A DNA stretch of 64,000 nucleotides, taken from assembly GCF_001522545.3 (NCBI RefSeq), contig NC_031776.1:34353705-34417704 (forward strand), in the 5' to 3' direction. The notes under the pieces are model-generated. The model was not told the origin of the DNA, made no database searches, and saw nothing but the letters and a program-made list of their open reading frames with translations. This document shows positions 12,646 through 26,109 of the stretch, piece by piece (the stretch's first letter is position 1; every line of letters begins with the position of its first letter). This stretch comes from Parus major (taxonomy: Eukaryota; Chordata; Aves; Passeriformes; Paridae). The translations under genes were made by a program, and so were the position numbers.

Positions 12646-13558
12646 TTGGGATCAAGGAGTGTGGACTATGCTATTACCTACAAGCTTAGATAATTACATA
12701 AACTTACATAATCTTATTCTTTCCAAGTAAAAATGCCATGTAAGTTATATACAAAACAGGGTTTGAAGCCATAAGTGTATGGTTTGGAATAATTGTTTGG
12801 TCCTGAGGTCTTTGTGCAATGCTTTTGTATCATTTCTAGTCATATTTACACTGGAGCTGAGTCTTTGGTGCTGGGGTGAAATAGGAAAAGTGCTTCATGA
12901 CACCCTCCTTTTCCTTTGGGATAGCTGTTGGTAGCTGTTGTGAAGATGTTTTTTAGTTGTGAGAGCTATGAAGGAGCCTTGTTTGCTGAAGAGGAAATAG
13001 ATGTTTCTAGAAACTTGAGGTTGCTGGGGCTGGGTCAGGGACTAACACAGTGGTCACCTCAGTATGGTGAGTGTCCACTGAGTGGTCATTCTCCTCTTTT
13101 TCCTGCTTCTCAAATATCCCCTGATTTTCACCTAAGGCTGCAGTCACAGAGGTAAAATCTCAGGTTTGTTTTTCTTTTTCTGTTGACTTCCTATTCTTGG
13201 CAAATATTTTAGTTTTGATTAAAGGGGAAAGAAGAAAAGTTGAGTAAATGAAAATTAACTCACACACAGAAAAGAACAACCTCCATTTGAATTAAAAATT
13301 TCTAACACAGAGGAGTCATTTGACCTGTGCTCTAGTTCTCTGACTCTCCAAGTCACTGTGAGAGTAGAAATTTAACAGGATTAGGAATAAAAGATTCTAA
13401 TAATAGCAAGTATTTTACATTTAGGATTATGATGGAAGATACCATCATTAACCTTAGCCCTAGGACTTGTTCTAACACCATTAACATCCTGACCTAGAGC
13501 TTAACACCATCCTATTTTCCTGGGTTGGAGAAATACTTGGCTTTGTCTTAAATTTTCC

Positions 13559-13593
13559 TTTTTTTTTTCCTTTATTACAAAAAAAAAAAAAAA
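13559..13593. repeat. Facing T-run and A-run
   Basis: A run of ten T's is followed ten bases later by a run of fifteen A's, which can form a simple hairpin. Likely low-complexity sequence; no retroposed body is visible next to the A run. Confidence 0.6.
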
Positions 13594-14104
13594 GCAAGTA
13601 GAACAGTTTGTGTTTGTTTAATGTTTTAAGGTCTTTCTCTTTTGATGTTTCTCCTTTGGGATAAGAAGCTTATGATGAGAGAGGGGGAACAGTAGTCATC
13701 GTTTTCAGGTTTAGGCGAGGGATATTTAAATGCAGGAGGTTTAGTTAGGTGGCCTATTTCTGCTGCAGATCAATGGTGTTGAGGGCTTGGCTGCCCTTTG
13801 TACTTGGAAAATCTCTTGCAAGATGTGTGAAGTCAGGAGCACAAAGCCATACATGGGCAGCAAAGTAACTTGCTTTATATTAAAATATCCTCTGTGATTT
13901 TTGTCTCCAAAGGGGATGATTTGGGGTAGACAAGCTATGGGTTTTGCAGCCAGGCCAGAGTTTTGAGTGGGGTGTACTGGAATTCTGGTTTTTGCTTAAT
14001 TTTGTGGGGGGAAAGCTGAACCCAGTCTGAGTCCATCTGCTTTGGTGCTAGAGCCTCTGTCTGCTTTTAAGGGGTAAGAAAGTTGAGGAGGGGGATGTGT
14101 ATGT

Positions 14105-14129
14105 GGGTTCTGTGGGAGGGGGAGTGGGG
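14105..14129 (+). other. Putative G-quadruplex motif
   Basis: Four G runs of at least three (14105, 14114, 14118 and 14126) are separated by loops of 6, 1 and 3 bases. This satisfies the usual G4 pattern and is notable in otherwise AT-rich DNA. No gene context. Confidence 0.5.
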
Positions 14130-15179
14130 AAGCCATAGCTGGGTGAAGCAGTGCCTCCAGAACTGATTTCTACAGCATTTTTCATGTACCATTTCTGATA
14201 AAAACATATTTTAACATCAGTTCTGTCATATGGTATGAGCAGGTAAAGCAAACAGTTTAAGAGAAGGCTGTGTAATTTATGTTCTGTCAATACTTCAGCA
14301 TTTCAAACCAGCAAATTAAAGAACTTTATTCACAACATTCGCTGATATCAAGAATATTTAAGTCACAATGACCCTTTTGTACTTTTCCACTGATTATTTG
14401 GTTTACCATAACACGACTTGTGTCTCTTTCTGGCAGAAGGTGTTAGGGCTTCTCAAATGGTACCAAATGCCAAGATTTTATTCCCAGCTGAAACATGTGA
14501 CAGAGCAGCACAGGATGTTCTCCTCCTCACCTCTGGCAAGCAGTGGCCCAGAGATAAGTCACTCTTACAAGTTAAATCCATCACACCCAATACACTCAGT
14601 TTTGTCCAATGCTACCTGTCATGGGCCAGGTTCACAACTGCTTGACTCAATCAAACTCAACTTGTGTTTGGAGCAGTGTGAGTTCAATTCCTCCAAGTGG
14701 AGAGCCTGGCACTGCACAGTGTCCTTTTGTTGATCTCTAGGAATTGCTACAAAGATTTTTGTTAACCTCAAAGTTACTGGCCAAAATCTTTGGGCTTTTT
14801 TTGTTGTTGTTGTTGATGTTGACCCATTTCTCCCCACCTTGTGAGTACAGTGATGATGGGCAGTGGAGCAGAATAATTACTCTTCAGGCATATAATGCTG
14901 TGAATAATTTGTACTTTAAACTAGATCCTGCACAGGGAGGATATAAAAGGAATTTTAATACACAAATCATCTTTAATGAATATTGTCAAAAAATAGTGAG
15001 AACTCAACTCCTCCCCCATATTCCTATTCCATTTACAAAGTGCATGAGAAATTACAATCTTAATAAACACAGAAAAGTGACAAATTGTTGCAGCATGAAG
15101 TGAACGATGATATATGGATACCACAAATCCTTAATTAGGTGGGTTTTATTTAAAGTTGACATAACTTACATTTTTCTAA

Positions 15180-15620
15180 TTAATTTTTTTACCTGTTCAA
15201 ATAACTTGATCTCTTTTCCAGTTGAAAGGACACGTTGCTTGGCCATTACCTTTTTTTTTTAACAAAAAGAGTCCTAAAATAATATGAGGTACATTATTTT
15301 TTATATGCAGTGGTAACAGATTTGCACTTTTAATTTGACTGTGTTAAATGTTATGGAAGAAGCAGGTCACATGAGGGTGAACTGTCTTTATTGTTATCCT
15401 AATACGTTTAAAGGGAGACATTCAAGCCATACTAATTTGTGTGATAATAACACCCTCATCTGGGCGGTCCCAAGCCGAGGAAATCACTTCATCTCATTCA
15501 GCCTTTTGCTGAGTTATATTACATGTATTACCATGCATTAGCAAGCTATGTAAATTTGCTGTCCTTTGAATGACAGTTTATTATGGTGGCGCCTCATAGG
15601 TAGCGTGGTGCAGGCATCTT
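15180..15620. other. Candidate conserved non-coding element
   Basis: Non-repetitive AT-rich sequence with retained CpGs and blocks such as 'aatacgtttaaagggagac', 'ctgggcggtcccaagccg' and 'atggtggcgcctcatagg'. It has no convincing open frame. The texture suggests constrained regulatory DNA, but this is untested. Confidence 0.28.
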
Positions 15621-18600
15621 AAAGCAGGTTTTCCTCCTCAAAATATGCATCTTTTTTTGAATTTGAAAAAAGGAAAGTAATTATTTGAAAATGGCAATTT
15701 TTCTACTTGTGGGGAAAAAGCTGTCAGTTGTTATTAAGAGGGTTCCAAAGGTCTTTGACAATTGGTTTTGTTTTCCAAGTTGAGCTCTGTTTTGAGGTGG
15801 TCTCAGTCGCGGGTCGTGTGTTGGAGGTTTGGCTTCCCTGGGTGAAGGGAATTGGGAAAGGGAGGAAATTCAGTCACTGGAGACATTTTGGCCCAGTCTC
15901 TGCATGGTGAACCTTTATCTTCTCATGCAGCAGCTCCATCCTTGCAAGTGTGTGCTGGTGGTGAAGTCAAGCCACTGAAGTTTCCCTGAAAAGTCCAATT
16001 GTTTTTGCCTGTGTGGGGAAAAAATTGTTCAATGTTGGTTCTTCTGCTTGGCTGACTACTGGAGAGGATACCTGCCCAGAAATAACTGTAATCCAGTTAA
16101 TTGTGGCATCCCCAGAAATCTGCTACAATAGTTGCATTTCTGACAAAGCATTTCCACCTGGCTTAGCAGTACTTATTCATAAACTGAATTATTATCAGAT
16201 GAAGACTGCATGTTTAACTTGGCTTGTGATATTTTTTTTCCCCTCTTAATTTTATTCTTTTTGTAAGTGAAAATTTCAAAGGCTGCTGGGCATTGTATTT
16301 CCATGAAAAACTCCAAATCTTTTCTATAAGCTAACATATTAAAAGCAAACCAAATAATTAAAACAGAAAACACCAACCAATAACCCCCAAAAAATCCCAA
16401 CAAAAGCCCTAAACTCCTTCACAACTTGTAAGCATATTTAACAATTAATGCTTCAAAAATGTTTATTAAGTTTTAATGGAAGCTAAGAAAATTTGGTGAC
16501 AGTTTTATAAAAGTTACTATTATATATTTTTATTTTAAGATTCTTCCAAAGGCTGAGTGTATATCATAGTCTAGGTTAAAGAGATGTTGAATACATGCTT
16601 AAAAGTTGGCAAACTATTGAATTCACAAGTTTATTTTCTTGCACTTTGCAAGTATTTTATCTCAAATGTATCTTAGAGAAGGCAAACTTTTTAAATTTGA
16701 ATAAACTAAACATACTGTCCCAGGGAAGGTGCAGTGCCTGAAAATTGTATTCATATGTAGAAAATGATAAACCCAAGTCAAGAAACACTGACCATTGGAT
16801 GAATTTCCTGGGGGGGTGTTATGATCTGGTTTGTAGGAAGCATATCCATTGTTTGTTGAATATTTTTTGTTTAACAATGAAACAAAATTTGGTGTCTCAC
16901 AAGTGCCTGGCCCAAGTGTGTCAGTGCAGAGGGAGGAGAGGACAAGGCAGTGGTGCCCTGCTTTACTCTGCTGTGCCTCATGGGTTTCACAGCTCTGTCT
17001 GGCTCCTCTGTGTATGTCTGTGTTGTAGCAAAAAGCCCATGAACAAGCTATGGATGGAGCATTTGCCTCTTGAATTTTTGTGCTTTTGTTGATTTGTCAC
17101 ATAAATGTTATATAAATGTAGCTTTCTATGTGTTAATATTACATACTGTTGAGGTGCTTGCAGTCCCCTCAGCCTTCAGAAGGACTATTTAAAAATTAAC
17201 GGAAAAGCAGGTTCCACCATTTTATGGCATTACCTGGTTTAACGTGAGCACATGAATTATTAACTGTCTGTCTTGTTAAGTACCAGATCAGTGCCTTTTG
17301 CTGTACATGGGGAGAAAAAAAAAAAGGCATGCAATGTAGGAGTACTCTGTAAAGAAGTAGTAAAATAATAATAAAAAAGAAAACAAGTTCAAAAGTGAAT
17401 CTGAAGTGTAGGTCTTGTGTGGCTTCTTGTGAGGCAGAGGGGCCTTTCCTCAAATTAGTTGAGCCCTCATAGACAAGGTGCTCATCAAATTAAAGTCATA
17501 GAAGTTTTCATGTTTCCAAACTTATTTGGATGATGAGAAGTTTGAGCTGAATAATTTATGTAGAGCAAATGCTGTGAAGGTCTGTGAACTGTATTTCTGA
17601 CATATCTGCAGAAATCATTTAATCCCAGCATGGTCCATTGACAGTGGTTAGAACTGCCTTTGCAAACAGCTAATAAAGCTGTTTAGAGCTCTTCACATCA
17701 ACTCTCTCAAACTGGTGAGGGGCTCAGCTTCCCCATCAGATGGTGCCTGGAAAATGGATATCTATCTCTGTTCCAAGGAAAGCATTCTCCTTTAAAATCT
17801 ACAATGTACAGCAGGGTTTGCAATGTGAAGCAATGTTTTATTGTCAGTCTCCTTGGAGTAAGAGAAATCAGCCCAAAAGTGAAGAAAAAAAAAGGATTTA
17901 AAATTGTGTTTATAACCAGATTACCTCTCAAGGTTTAAATTGTCTCAATATCATGAAAAAGTGTAGGTTTGTCACAAAACTACTGTAGCCCAGCACTGAA
18001 TGTGAGGAAGTCTAGTAGTTTATGACTGGCAAAGTCCTTGATATGTACTGGAAAACAGTGGGCATTTCTACTTTTCTCATGATACTTAGAAATAGAGGAA
18101 CCAGGGGGATGATAAGTTTCTGCTTTCTGAAAATGAAATGCCAGCATCATTCCAGGAAGCCAAATACATTCTTAAGGTTTTGAAAAAACTGAGTTAAAAA
18201 GTCCTGTCTCCACACAGTGGTATCGGTACATTTGACCTGAGCAAATATGAACTAAAGAGCTGTTGAGGCAGTGGAGTTCAGAGGGAAATGAAAAGGGTTC
18301 CTGGAGAGTCATTCCCTGTCACTCCTCAGTTCAGCCACTGCCCTTTCCCTTTATCTGCTGCTCACCAAGCACTTGCACTGATCAGTGCCTGTGCACATGA
18401 ATGCCTGGTGAATTGATAGTCCCCTGTCCTCAATATTACTTTATTGGGTTTTTCTCATGTCATTTCACCGCTTCTGTCCACCCCATCCTTCTCCTTACCT
18501 TTATTTTCTTTATTTTAAATTTTTTAAAGATCACTTTAGAATCCCAGCTCTGTCAGAAATGGTCCCTTTTCCCCTCTGTACCATTTAGAAATCATAGAGC

Positions 18601-19599
18601 CAAAAATTTGCAGTATTTGCTCATCAGCTACCTGGGAGATGGAGAGCAGCTTTATTTTTCCTTTTGAAAGGCTGAAAAACAATGAGATCAAAGGTTTAAC
18701 TCTTCTCTCAATTACATATATATATAATATTTGTTGTGATTCTTTTGTTTTGTTTTGTTTAGTTTTGTGCCTTTTTTCCTTTCAAGCTTTTTCCCTGTTC
18801 TGAGCTATAATTTTCTTGTGGAGAAGATTCACTTTTCTTTTTCCTTAGTCATTCTTGGCATTCTTGTGAATGGGGCTCCTGATTGTCCAGCTGATTTTAA
18901 ACCTTTGTGAGAATGGATCAATACTTTGTTCCCAGTGATCTGGATTTAACAAAGCCATTCTCCACCCTCATGTGAAGATCTGTGTTTAAATCACACCACA
19001 TAAAATCTACATCTCAGCAAAATCTTCAGGCTGCAGCAGTGCACAACTGAAAACTCCCCCAGAGGACCAAAACGTCCCACAAATTGTGGCAAATTTCCCA
19101 CAAAGTCCTGCAAATTGCAACAAAATTCATGGGAAAAGAGACAGGAAGTGATTTTCCCTGCCTGGGGAGAACTGTTGTAGAGGTCTGACCTGCAGGTTCT
19201 CACAAAAGTTGGAGGGGAAAAAAAACATTTTTGATGTTGCACTATGGAATATCTCTTTTTTTCCTATTTCCTATTTAGGGGGAAAGCACTAAAAATGTAG
19301 TATGTGTTTTAGATGTTTATTTTTCACTGGTGTGATATAGCTACAGGTAGATGTAATAGTACAGCAAAATGCAGGGATCCTGGGTAGCATGACTGCTGCT
19401 GATTGTACCACTCCTGTTTTACCTACAACTTGTCGACTCCCCAAAGTGGCACTGCTTGAACCACTGCCATTTCAAATATTAGTAGAAAGCCACATATTCT
19501 TTCATGCTTCAGTTATAAAGGGAGTGTATAAATTATTTAATTGGGAGAAAGTATTGCATTAATATATTTACACTTCTAATGCATTTACAGAAAAGTGCT
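15621..19599. other. Gene-free DNA, simple repeats only
   Basis: No gene or recognised transposon in about 4 kb. Simple sequence includes a (TA)n stretch near 18714-18727 and a (TTTTG)n run near 18741-18765. Small open frames are on both strands, without domains. Confidence 0.45.
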
Positions 19600-20060
19600 C
19601 CTCCCTAGCGAGAATAATAAAACATCGGTGTAAAATTGCACCGGAGACACAACTGCGGATTGCAAGGAGCTCTACCCAGAGAAGCAGCCCCTTTTCATTC
19701 TCTTCTAGAAGGTGGTTGCTGCATTTTTAGAGCAAGATACAGCTGCCTGCTGTACCCTTGCTGGAGCCCTGCCAGAGCCTACTTTTCCCTCAAGAAACAT
19801 GTGGTTGTTATACATCCGTCTATTTTGCCTCGCTGCTCCCTTCATCTCAAGGGCAACTGCTCTCTGCAGATCACTTGTACCCTCCCAAACTGAGCTTGGG
19901 ATAATGGCCCCGTGGATGCCATGTGTCTTAATCTGATTGCCAATGTCAACTCAAAGGAATGTGCTCCCCTAAAAGTCTTCTAATTTAAGTGCACTGAGGC
20001 TTTTGCACTAGTCTAGTTAACTAGCACCCAGGCTTGTGATCTGCTTAGGCTTATGTTTCA
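19600..20060. other. Candidate conserved non-coding element
   Basis: Complex unique sequence with retained CpGs ('acatcggtgtaaaattgcac', 'cccctagcgag'-like blocks) and a perfect 12-bp palindrome 'ctagttaactag' at 20013-20024. Overlapping frames of 74 and 85 codons exist but resemble no known protein. Inferred from texture only. Confidence 0.27.
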
Positions 20061-21180
20061 CAGGTACAGCTAGAATTCTGAAATATTTTAAACCATATGC
20101 CTGTTTGCCTCAAAGAAGAGGCTCTGTTTTTTAAATTTCATTTAATCCTTTCTGGTTTTACACTTTAAGGCAGTGGATTCTCAGCTGCTGCAAAAGCATT
20201 GAAATTAGAGTCCAGATTAACCACAGACTTCAAGAATAGTATCAACGTCGAAAGTGGTTTTGAATGGGATGTGGGTGTTTACTAGGAATGTTCTGCTGCA
20301 CAAAACCCACTCTGGGGCTGGACAGGGACTGAGTTAATAAAGGAGTGAGCCAAAAGGATCAGGGAATACTGTAGGCTCATGTGTCCAGTGCTTGTGGTCA
20401 CAGTTTATTTGCCAGAAAAAATGTGAATAGGAAGTGGCCACCCCAAATAGAGATCATGTGTGTTGTCCATACTTTTCCACAGAGCCAGTGGAGTCACCTG
20501 GCAGGGTTATGTGAGTGTGGCCAGTGGACAGAGTGACAGCTTTCTGATGTGCTTTCTCACCTTCCTGTGACTGCAGCTCATGGAATTCCAGAGATAAGGA
20601 TTTACAAAGATATACCTTTAATGAATGGATGTGTTTAATGGATGGAGGCACTCCTGACACAAGGCTCTGGTGAAAAGGAACTGGTATTTCTGTTTCATCA
20701 GGAAATTATTCTTAGATCTAGGTTAGAGGTTTGGATCAATGTTGGGAAAGAGGAGGTTAAGAGACAGGGTTGGTGCAGCCAGGTTTGGTGTCCTGACCCA
20801 GTCATGTGGGAATGGAGCCCACCACTGTGCTCTGTGCTTTTGCTGCTGTGGGTTTGCAGAACTGCTCTAGGGGAATTTAGAGAAGGCTGTTAATTTCCTC
20901 TTATCCTTTCTCCTACATTTCTTGTTCTGTTCTTTACTTTCTTTGTGGCTAGACCTGGGCAGGTAAATAATAACTTTTGCTTCAAGAGTGTTGTTTGCTG
21001 CATGAAAATCACTCCACCTTTAATTTGTACTCCAGATAGAATAAACTCATCTTCCAGTCATAGTTTTTAAGTCAGTGCATGTGAGAAACCAAGGCAAAGC
21101 CACTCTGAGTGTGGATTCACTGCTGATAGTTGGAGACTTTCTCTTGTTGCCCTGACCTAGACTTTGGCTGTTGACTAAGC
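20061..21180. other. Gene-free DNA
   Basis: Nothing recognised. Short open frames only. Confidence 0.45.
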
Positions 21181-21288
21181 CCTGAGCAACCTGGTCTTGT
21201 GAAAGTTGTCCTTGACCATGGCAGGGGTTTGGAATGAGATGATCTTTAAGGTCCCTTCCAAACCAAGTTGCTCTGTGATTCTGTGAAA
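21181..21288 (+). mobile_element. CR1 LINE 3' end
   Basis: The sequence runs 'gagcaacctggtcttgtg', 'gaccatggcaggggtttgga', 'atgatctttaaggtcccttc', then 'gctctgtgattctgtgaaag' at the 3' octamer end. About 108 bp remains, strongly 5'-truncated. Confidence 0.9.
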
Positions 21289-24200
21289 GTCTGTTTATGT
21301 CAGTACTTAAACTCTGAGGGGTATTCCCAACACCTCTTGGTAATTTTATTGCTCATGTAATTTTGAGCATGCCCATATAGCACCAAAAAGTATACACATT
21401 TACTAAAAATATTAACAAAAACTCTAAAAAAACAAAAACAAAACTAAGCCAAGCAAACCCTCTTTCTCTCTCTCTCAAGCCTGAAGTTCAGTGGAAACAT
21501 TTCTGATGCTTTCTGTTTAATAGAATAAAGATGTGCACTAAAATGCAATTGGATTTATGACAGAATGACCCTCTGTTCATTCAGCATTTCCAGGAGAGCA
21601 GCAGCCTTTGGCATTCTCTTCCCAGCTTCCTGAAAGGTGTTGCAGCTCTGCCTCAGAGGTCTCATATCCAGGATAACAGTGATTTACCTTATTTACTCAA
21701 AGCTGACATCCCCTTTAGTATACTGCTCCTTCACTTAGTCAGCTCCATGGGTGCCAGATATTGTTCTCCTGCAGGAAGCTCTTCCTGGAATTCTGCAGCA
21801 AACCAAAGGCTGAGAGAGTGGGAAAATGAAAATAAGGTCAACTTTCCCTTAGGACTAGAGAATAGAAGAAATACACAGGCACCATTTGAGACCTCCTTCC
21901 CAGAAAAATAGAAGCCACAAATACAGCCAGATTACACAAACTGATTCCAGTACACAGCTAGTTCTTACAATTCCTTTATTTCTCTGGGATGAATTTCACC
22001 TAACCAGTGTTTTAAAGGAAAAAATAAAGTGATTTATGTCCAGTAAACATGCATTCAGAGATTTCTTCTGGTTTTAGTATGCAGAAATATTAATATGTAC
22101 CGAGTATTACTCAATATAATCAAGAATTTACAAAATCAGGGGCACAGCAGATAACTTGCGTAAGGCAGAGTAGCATTATTTTTTGTTCTAAGAATTGCAC
22201 TTTTAGTCCAACTTCAAATAAGTGAATATTCCTGGCAGGTCTTAACACCCTCCTGGATGTGCAGGGAAAATGTGAGGCATCCCTGAGAAGTCCCATAGTT
22301 TGAGCCATGCTGAACATGCATCAGTGACAGGCTGAAGGCATATGTATATTTTTAGGATATTTATAGTTCCTTTCACCCCACTTGGCCCCAGTTTCCAGAA
22401 ATTATGAATCATCATTTTTGATAAAACAGAAAATAGAAGCAGCAAGGAAAAAGAATTCGTCCATATTTCCTAGGAATTGTTGCTGAGTGTTGGTTTGTCA
22501 AACACGTCTCCTCTTCACATCTATCTTCACTTTCTCAAAGAGGGCCAGGAGAGAGCTTTGGGTTTGCTTTTTAAGATACAGAGGTTACTGACAAATTGCA
22601 GAACGGTGATAAAAAACCAAGATGATGATGAGGAGGACAGGAATACTGCAGAGTTTGGGCAATAAAAAGAGACAGAGCTGAAAAGTTACCAAGGAATGTT
22701 TCAGAGAAACAAAGGATGTGGTCTTGGGGTCTCCAGAGAGCACAGTTATTTTATTATATTCTGTTCCTATTATCACTTTTGTTTCATTCCAGGGAGATTT
22801 TCAGCAACTTAAGGAATAGATTTTGGGGCCAGCTATGCGTGCACACGACCCCTTTTGAATTCCACTGGAGTTATTTGTGGGTAACAGAAGGCAAAATGTG
22901 GCCTTTGGTGGATGATTTCTGTAGCCAGCTTGTAGTGTCAATATATCCACACAAAAATGCAACTATCCAAAAGTGACTGCTTTAACCTCTCATTAACATG
23001 AAAGGCTCTGCAAGTGATGGGGACGTGTTACTTACATTTCTTGCCTTAATAACTCAGAATTTGAGGCCCTTTCTCTCCCTTATGTGTCATAATCATAACT
23101 TTTTTATTTTTTTTTTATTCACTGAACCAGCAAGCACACACAGTCCCTGTAAAACAGCCGCTAGATCCCCTGTCAGGTACTGTTCCAATTTTACGGCAAA
23201 TTTCCTGTTTTATGGATTCTTTTCTGAAGAACTCCACATGGTATTTCCAAATAATATGAACTTTCCTTTAAAACATAAGAAATTGCTGACCTATAAGTTG
23301 TATTTTGCTGTAGTCCTGAGTTTGTCTTTATTTTTGATCTCAACATTTGTTGTTATTGCTTCCTAAATGTTTTATTTCCATTTTATGTGTTTCTTAGTAG
23401 AGCTGTTATTTTGGAGTTTCTTAAAAAAATTAAATATTTTATTGTGTTTGTCTAATTATATAGATGTTCTTCAGATATGAGAATAAATCTTATTTACAGA
23501 CCTCTCCCTCTGCTCAGGCTGTAGTTGAAACACATGTACAGGATATCACAATTTGAAGTGTGCAAGGCATTTGTGTTTTAATTAGAATCTTAGAGGAGAA
23601 ACTTGTTCACATGAATTACTGGCTGGATTTTTAGCAGGTTGTATAAATGGTGACAAATTACATCTTTGTATTCAGGGAGAGTGTGGAGTTACTTGGTGAA
23701 AATCACTACATATGTTAAATCTTTTCAGTGTCTGCTATAAATATTGAAGATATGTGGGTATGAAATTATATGAGCGAAAACGACCCAAGAGTAATTAAAA
23801 TATTTGATCTGCTTCTGTTTGCTGCAAAAAGGAAAAAAAAAAACCCTGATTTTTAAGCTGTCTTTAAAAGAAAAAGAAAGTGAGGAGAAGTAACTTCCTC
23901 TTACAGCATCAACATTTGTGGTGAAATAGGGCATGGCAGATAAGGTTCAAAGCAGTTAAGGGAAATCCTTGCAAACCCTGAAGGGCAGCACTTAGTTCAT
24001 ACTCTGATTTCAGTGGTGAGGTACATGGGACACTTTCCCTTGTAAACTCATGCATTTATCCCAGTGATTTTTGTGTATATTTATTCTCTACATTAGCTTT
24101 ATATACATATTTATTTTACACAAGAATCTGTCTTGCTGAAAATACTTAAAATTTTACTCCTCAAGTAACAGATACTGTTGAAGGTGGTTCTTGCAGGTGA

Positions 24201-26100
24201 TATGCTAAAATTTTGGGGTTATGAAGGTCTGTGATGTCTTATTAACTTGAACTAGAGCATTGGAGGACTGTGGTTTTCCACCAAAAAAATTGTCTGTTGT
24301 AAAAAACAAAAATTGTTTGGTGCAGCCAGAGAAGTGAAAACTGCTGACAAGAAAGTGGCTTTTGAGAAAAATGGAGAGTTTTTGGATTCAGTGGAATCTG
24401 CAGAGGACACTGTGTAGTTATTGGTGAACCCATGCTTGGAAAAATACCCCAATATGTCTGTCTCGAGTACAAGTGCTCATCTTCAAAAATGACACCTCTA
24501 TTAAATTAACTTGTTTCTGCCAGCCTCTTGTTTACTTAGGGCTGCTTTCACTGTTCCATAAAATGCCAATAATGGAGATGACTGACGTCATCTCCTTTGA
24601 CATGTGCTCTTTGATGTGTTTTTATCCCATATGTACAAGAAGGGATTTAGGTCTTGTGATTAGCTCAAAAGACTTGAGTTTTGCTTTTGTCTTGCAAGTC
24701 CTTATGACCTCCAGCTTCAATGGTACTGGATATTTTCAGAAGCAAATTGAAGAGAAAAGTAGTAGCAGGTACTTGCTGGGAGTCAGTTTTGGTATATAAG
24801 TGTACATGCACCTATAGATATGGAATTATATGTATTTACAATGTATAAATATATGATCTGCTTTTAGTTTTTCTAGCAAGGTGGTTGTGATATTAAAATT
24901 GTAAATGTCCTTAAAGATTAATTTAATCCCTCAAAGATGTTAAAGGTTCAGACAAACAGTGATATGACTCTTGAAGAAAATGGAAATTAGTTTAATTTCT
25001 AGGCATAAACTCAACAAGAGTTTCCACTGGTAAACTTTTATGGGAGCTGTTCCCAGGGCTTTTGGAAAACTTTAGGCAGCAAATCTCAACTGCTTTAGCT
25101 CTCTTTTGAATAATTCTTGCTGTGCTGAAGTGCAGTATGCCCCATGTGTGGAGTTAGCTGTGAGTACATGGAAATTTACTTTGCTTATAATACATTATTT
25201 TTCTAACTTCACTCTGGTCTCTCAGCTTCTCCAGACTTCCCCTGGTCTGATGGAGTGCTTTTAGTGAGGAGTAAAACTTAAGACAGTGCTTTGCCTGTGC
25301 CCTAAAAAATCTTAGGTAGTGGTAGTGACATATTGTTTAATATCAAATGAAAATTCAACAGGGACAATCTTTTCTTCATTTAAGCAACCCAACCTTGAGA
25401 GCAAAGGAGTTTGCCAAAATATGGATAATGGTTTAATGCCATGGGCAGTGAAGGGTGGGCTGCAGCCTCCAGTGCACACCCTGGACACACCCAGGGATTA
25501 GAGAAAAGAACTTTTTGACTGTAGGAGGCACTGACTTAATCCCAACACCAAAGGGATCTCCCTAGTTTACTCTCTCTTTTTAACTTATTGATCAATTTCT
25601 TCTTGTAAACCTACTTAATGATTCTTGGTAAACCTACTTAGCGGTTCTTTTACCTCTTGCTTCTGATAAGCTTGCTCTCTGTGTTTTCAGCAAGTTTTTT
25701 CTTCCACTATTTAGGAATGTTTCCCCACATTCAGGAGCTACATTAGAGAGGCAAGTGCATTTACTTCAGTATTTACTCAGGAATTACCAAAATTCAAAAT
25801 GCAGCATTCAGCAATAGCTCTAGGAGAAAAATGGAGTTAAAACTGGGAAGAGCAAGTACCCCTCTACTGTCTGAGGTTCTGTAGGTGTCACTCTGTGAGG
25901 TAGTATTATTTATTGTGGATAAATAACTCCTGAATATTTCCATAGTAATTCCCATTGATCTGAATGGGTCGCTTGACTCTGCTTTTCTGCTCTCTGGTTT
26001 GAGCATTTACAGACAATCTTGGCAAAGCCCCTCTCTCTACACTGGCTCCACTATGAACATCTCCCTCCAGATATCATGCAGAGCAGGAAAAAAATTGGTG
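21289..26100. other. Gene-free DNA
   Basis: About 4.8 kb without a recognised gene or transposon. It contains a 23-bp-period duplication at 25605-25640, a pyrimidine run near 21462-21477, and scattered A/T homopolymers such as those at 23100-23120 and 23832-23843. Open frames such as 22998-23366 (122 codons) are AT-rich and lack any domain I recognise. Confidence 0.45.
25605..25640. repeat. Short direct repeat, 23-bp period
   Basis: 'gtaaacctactta' occurs at 25605 and again at 25628, each followed by a similar '(a)tg/cggttctt' tail. A small slippage duplication. Confidence 0.6.
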
Positions 26101-26109
26101 CCTGGGTTT

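Larger units (their letters stand above)
12646..15179. other. Gene-free DNA with T/A inverted run and G-rich motif
   Basis: No gene or recognised transposon. It holds a T10/A15 inverted homopolymer pair (13559-13593) and a G-quadruplex motif (14105-14129). The 14368-14733 open frame (121 codons) is unrelated to any family I know. Confidence 0.45.

Noticed and set aside
13559..13593. A15 run as the tail of a processed pseudogene
   Set aside because: No gene-like body or target duplication is adjacent.
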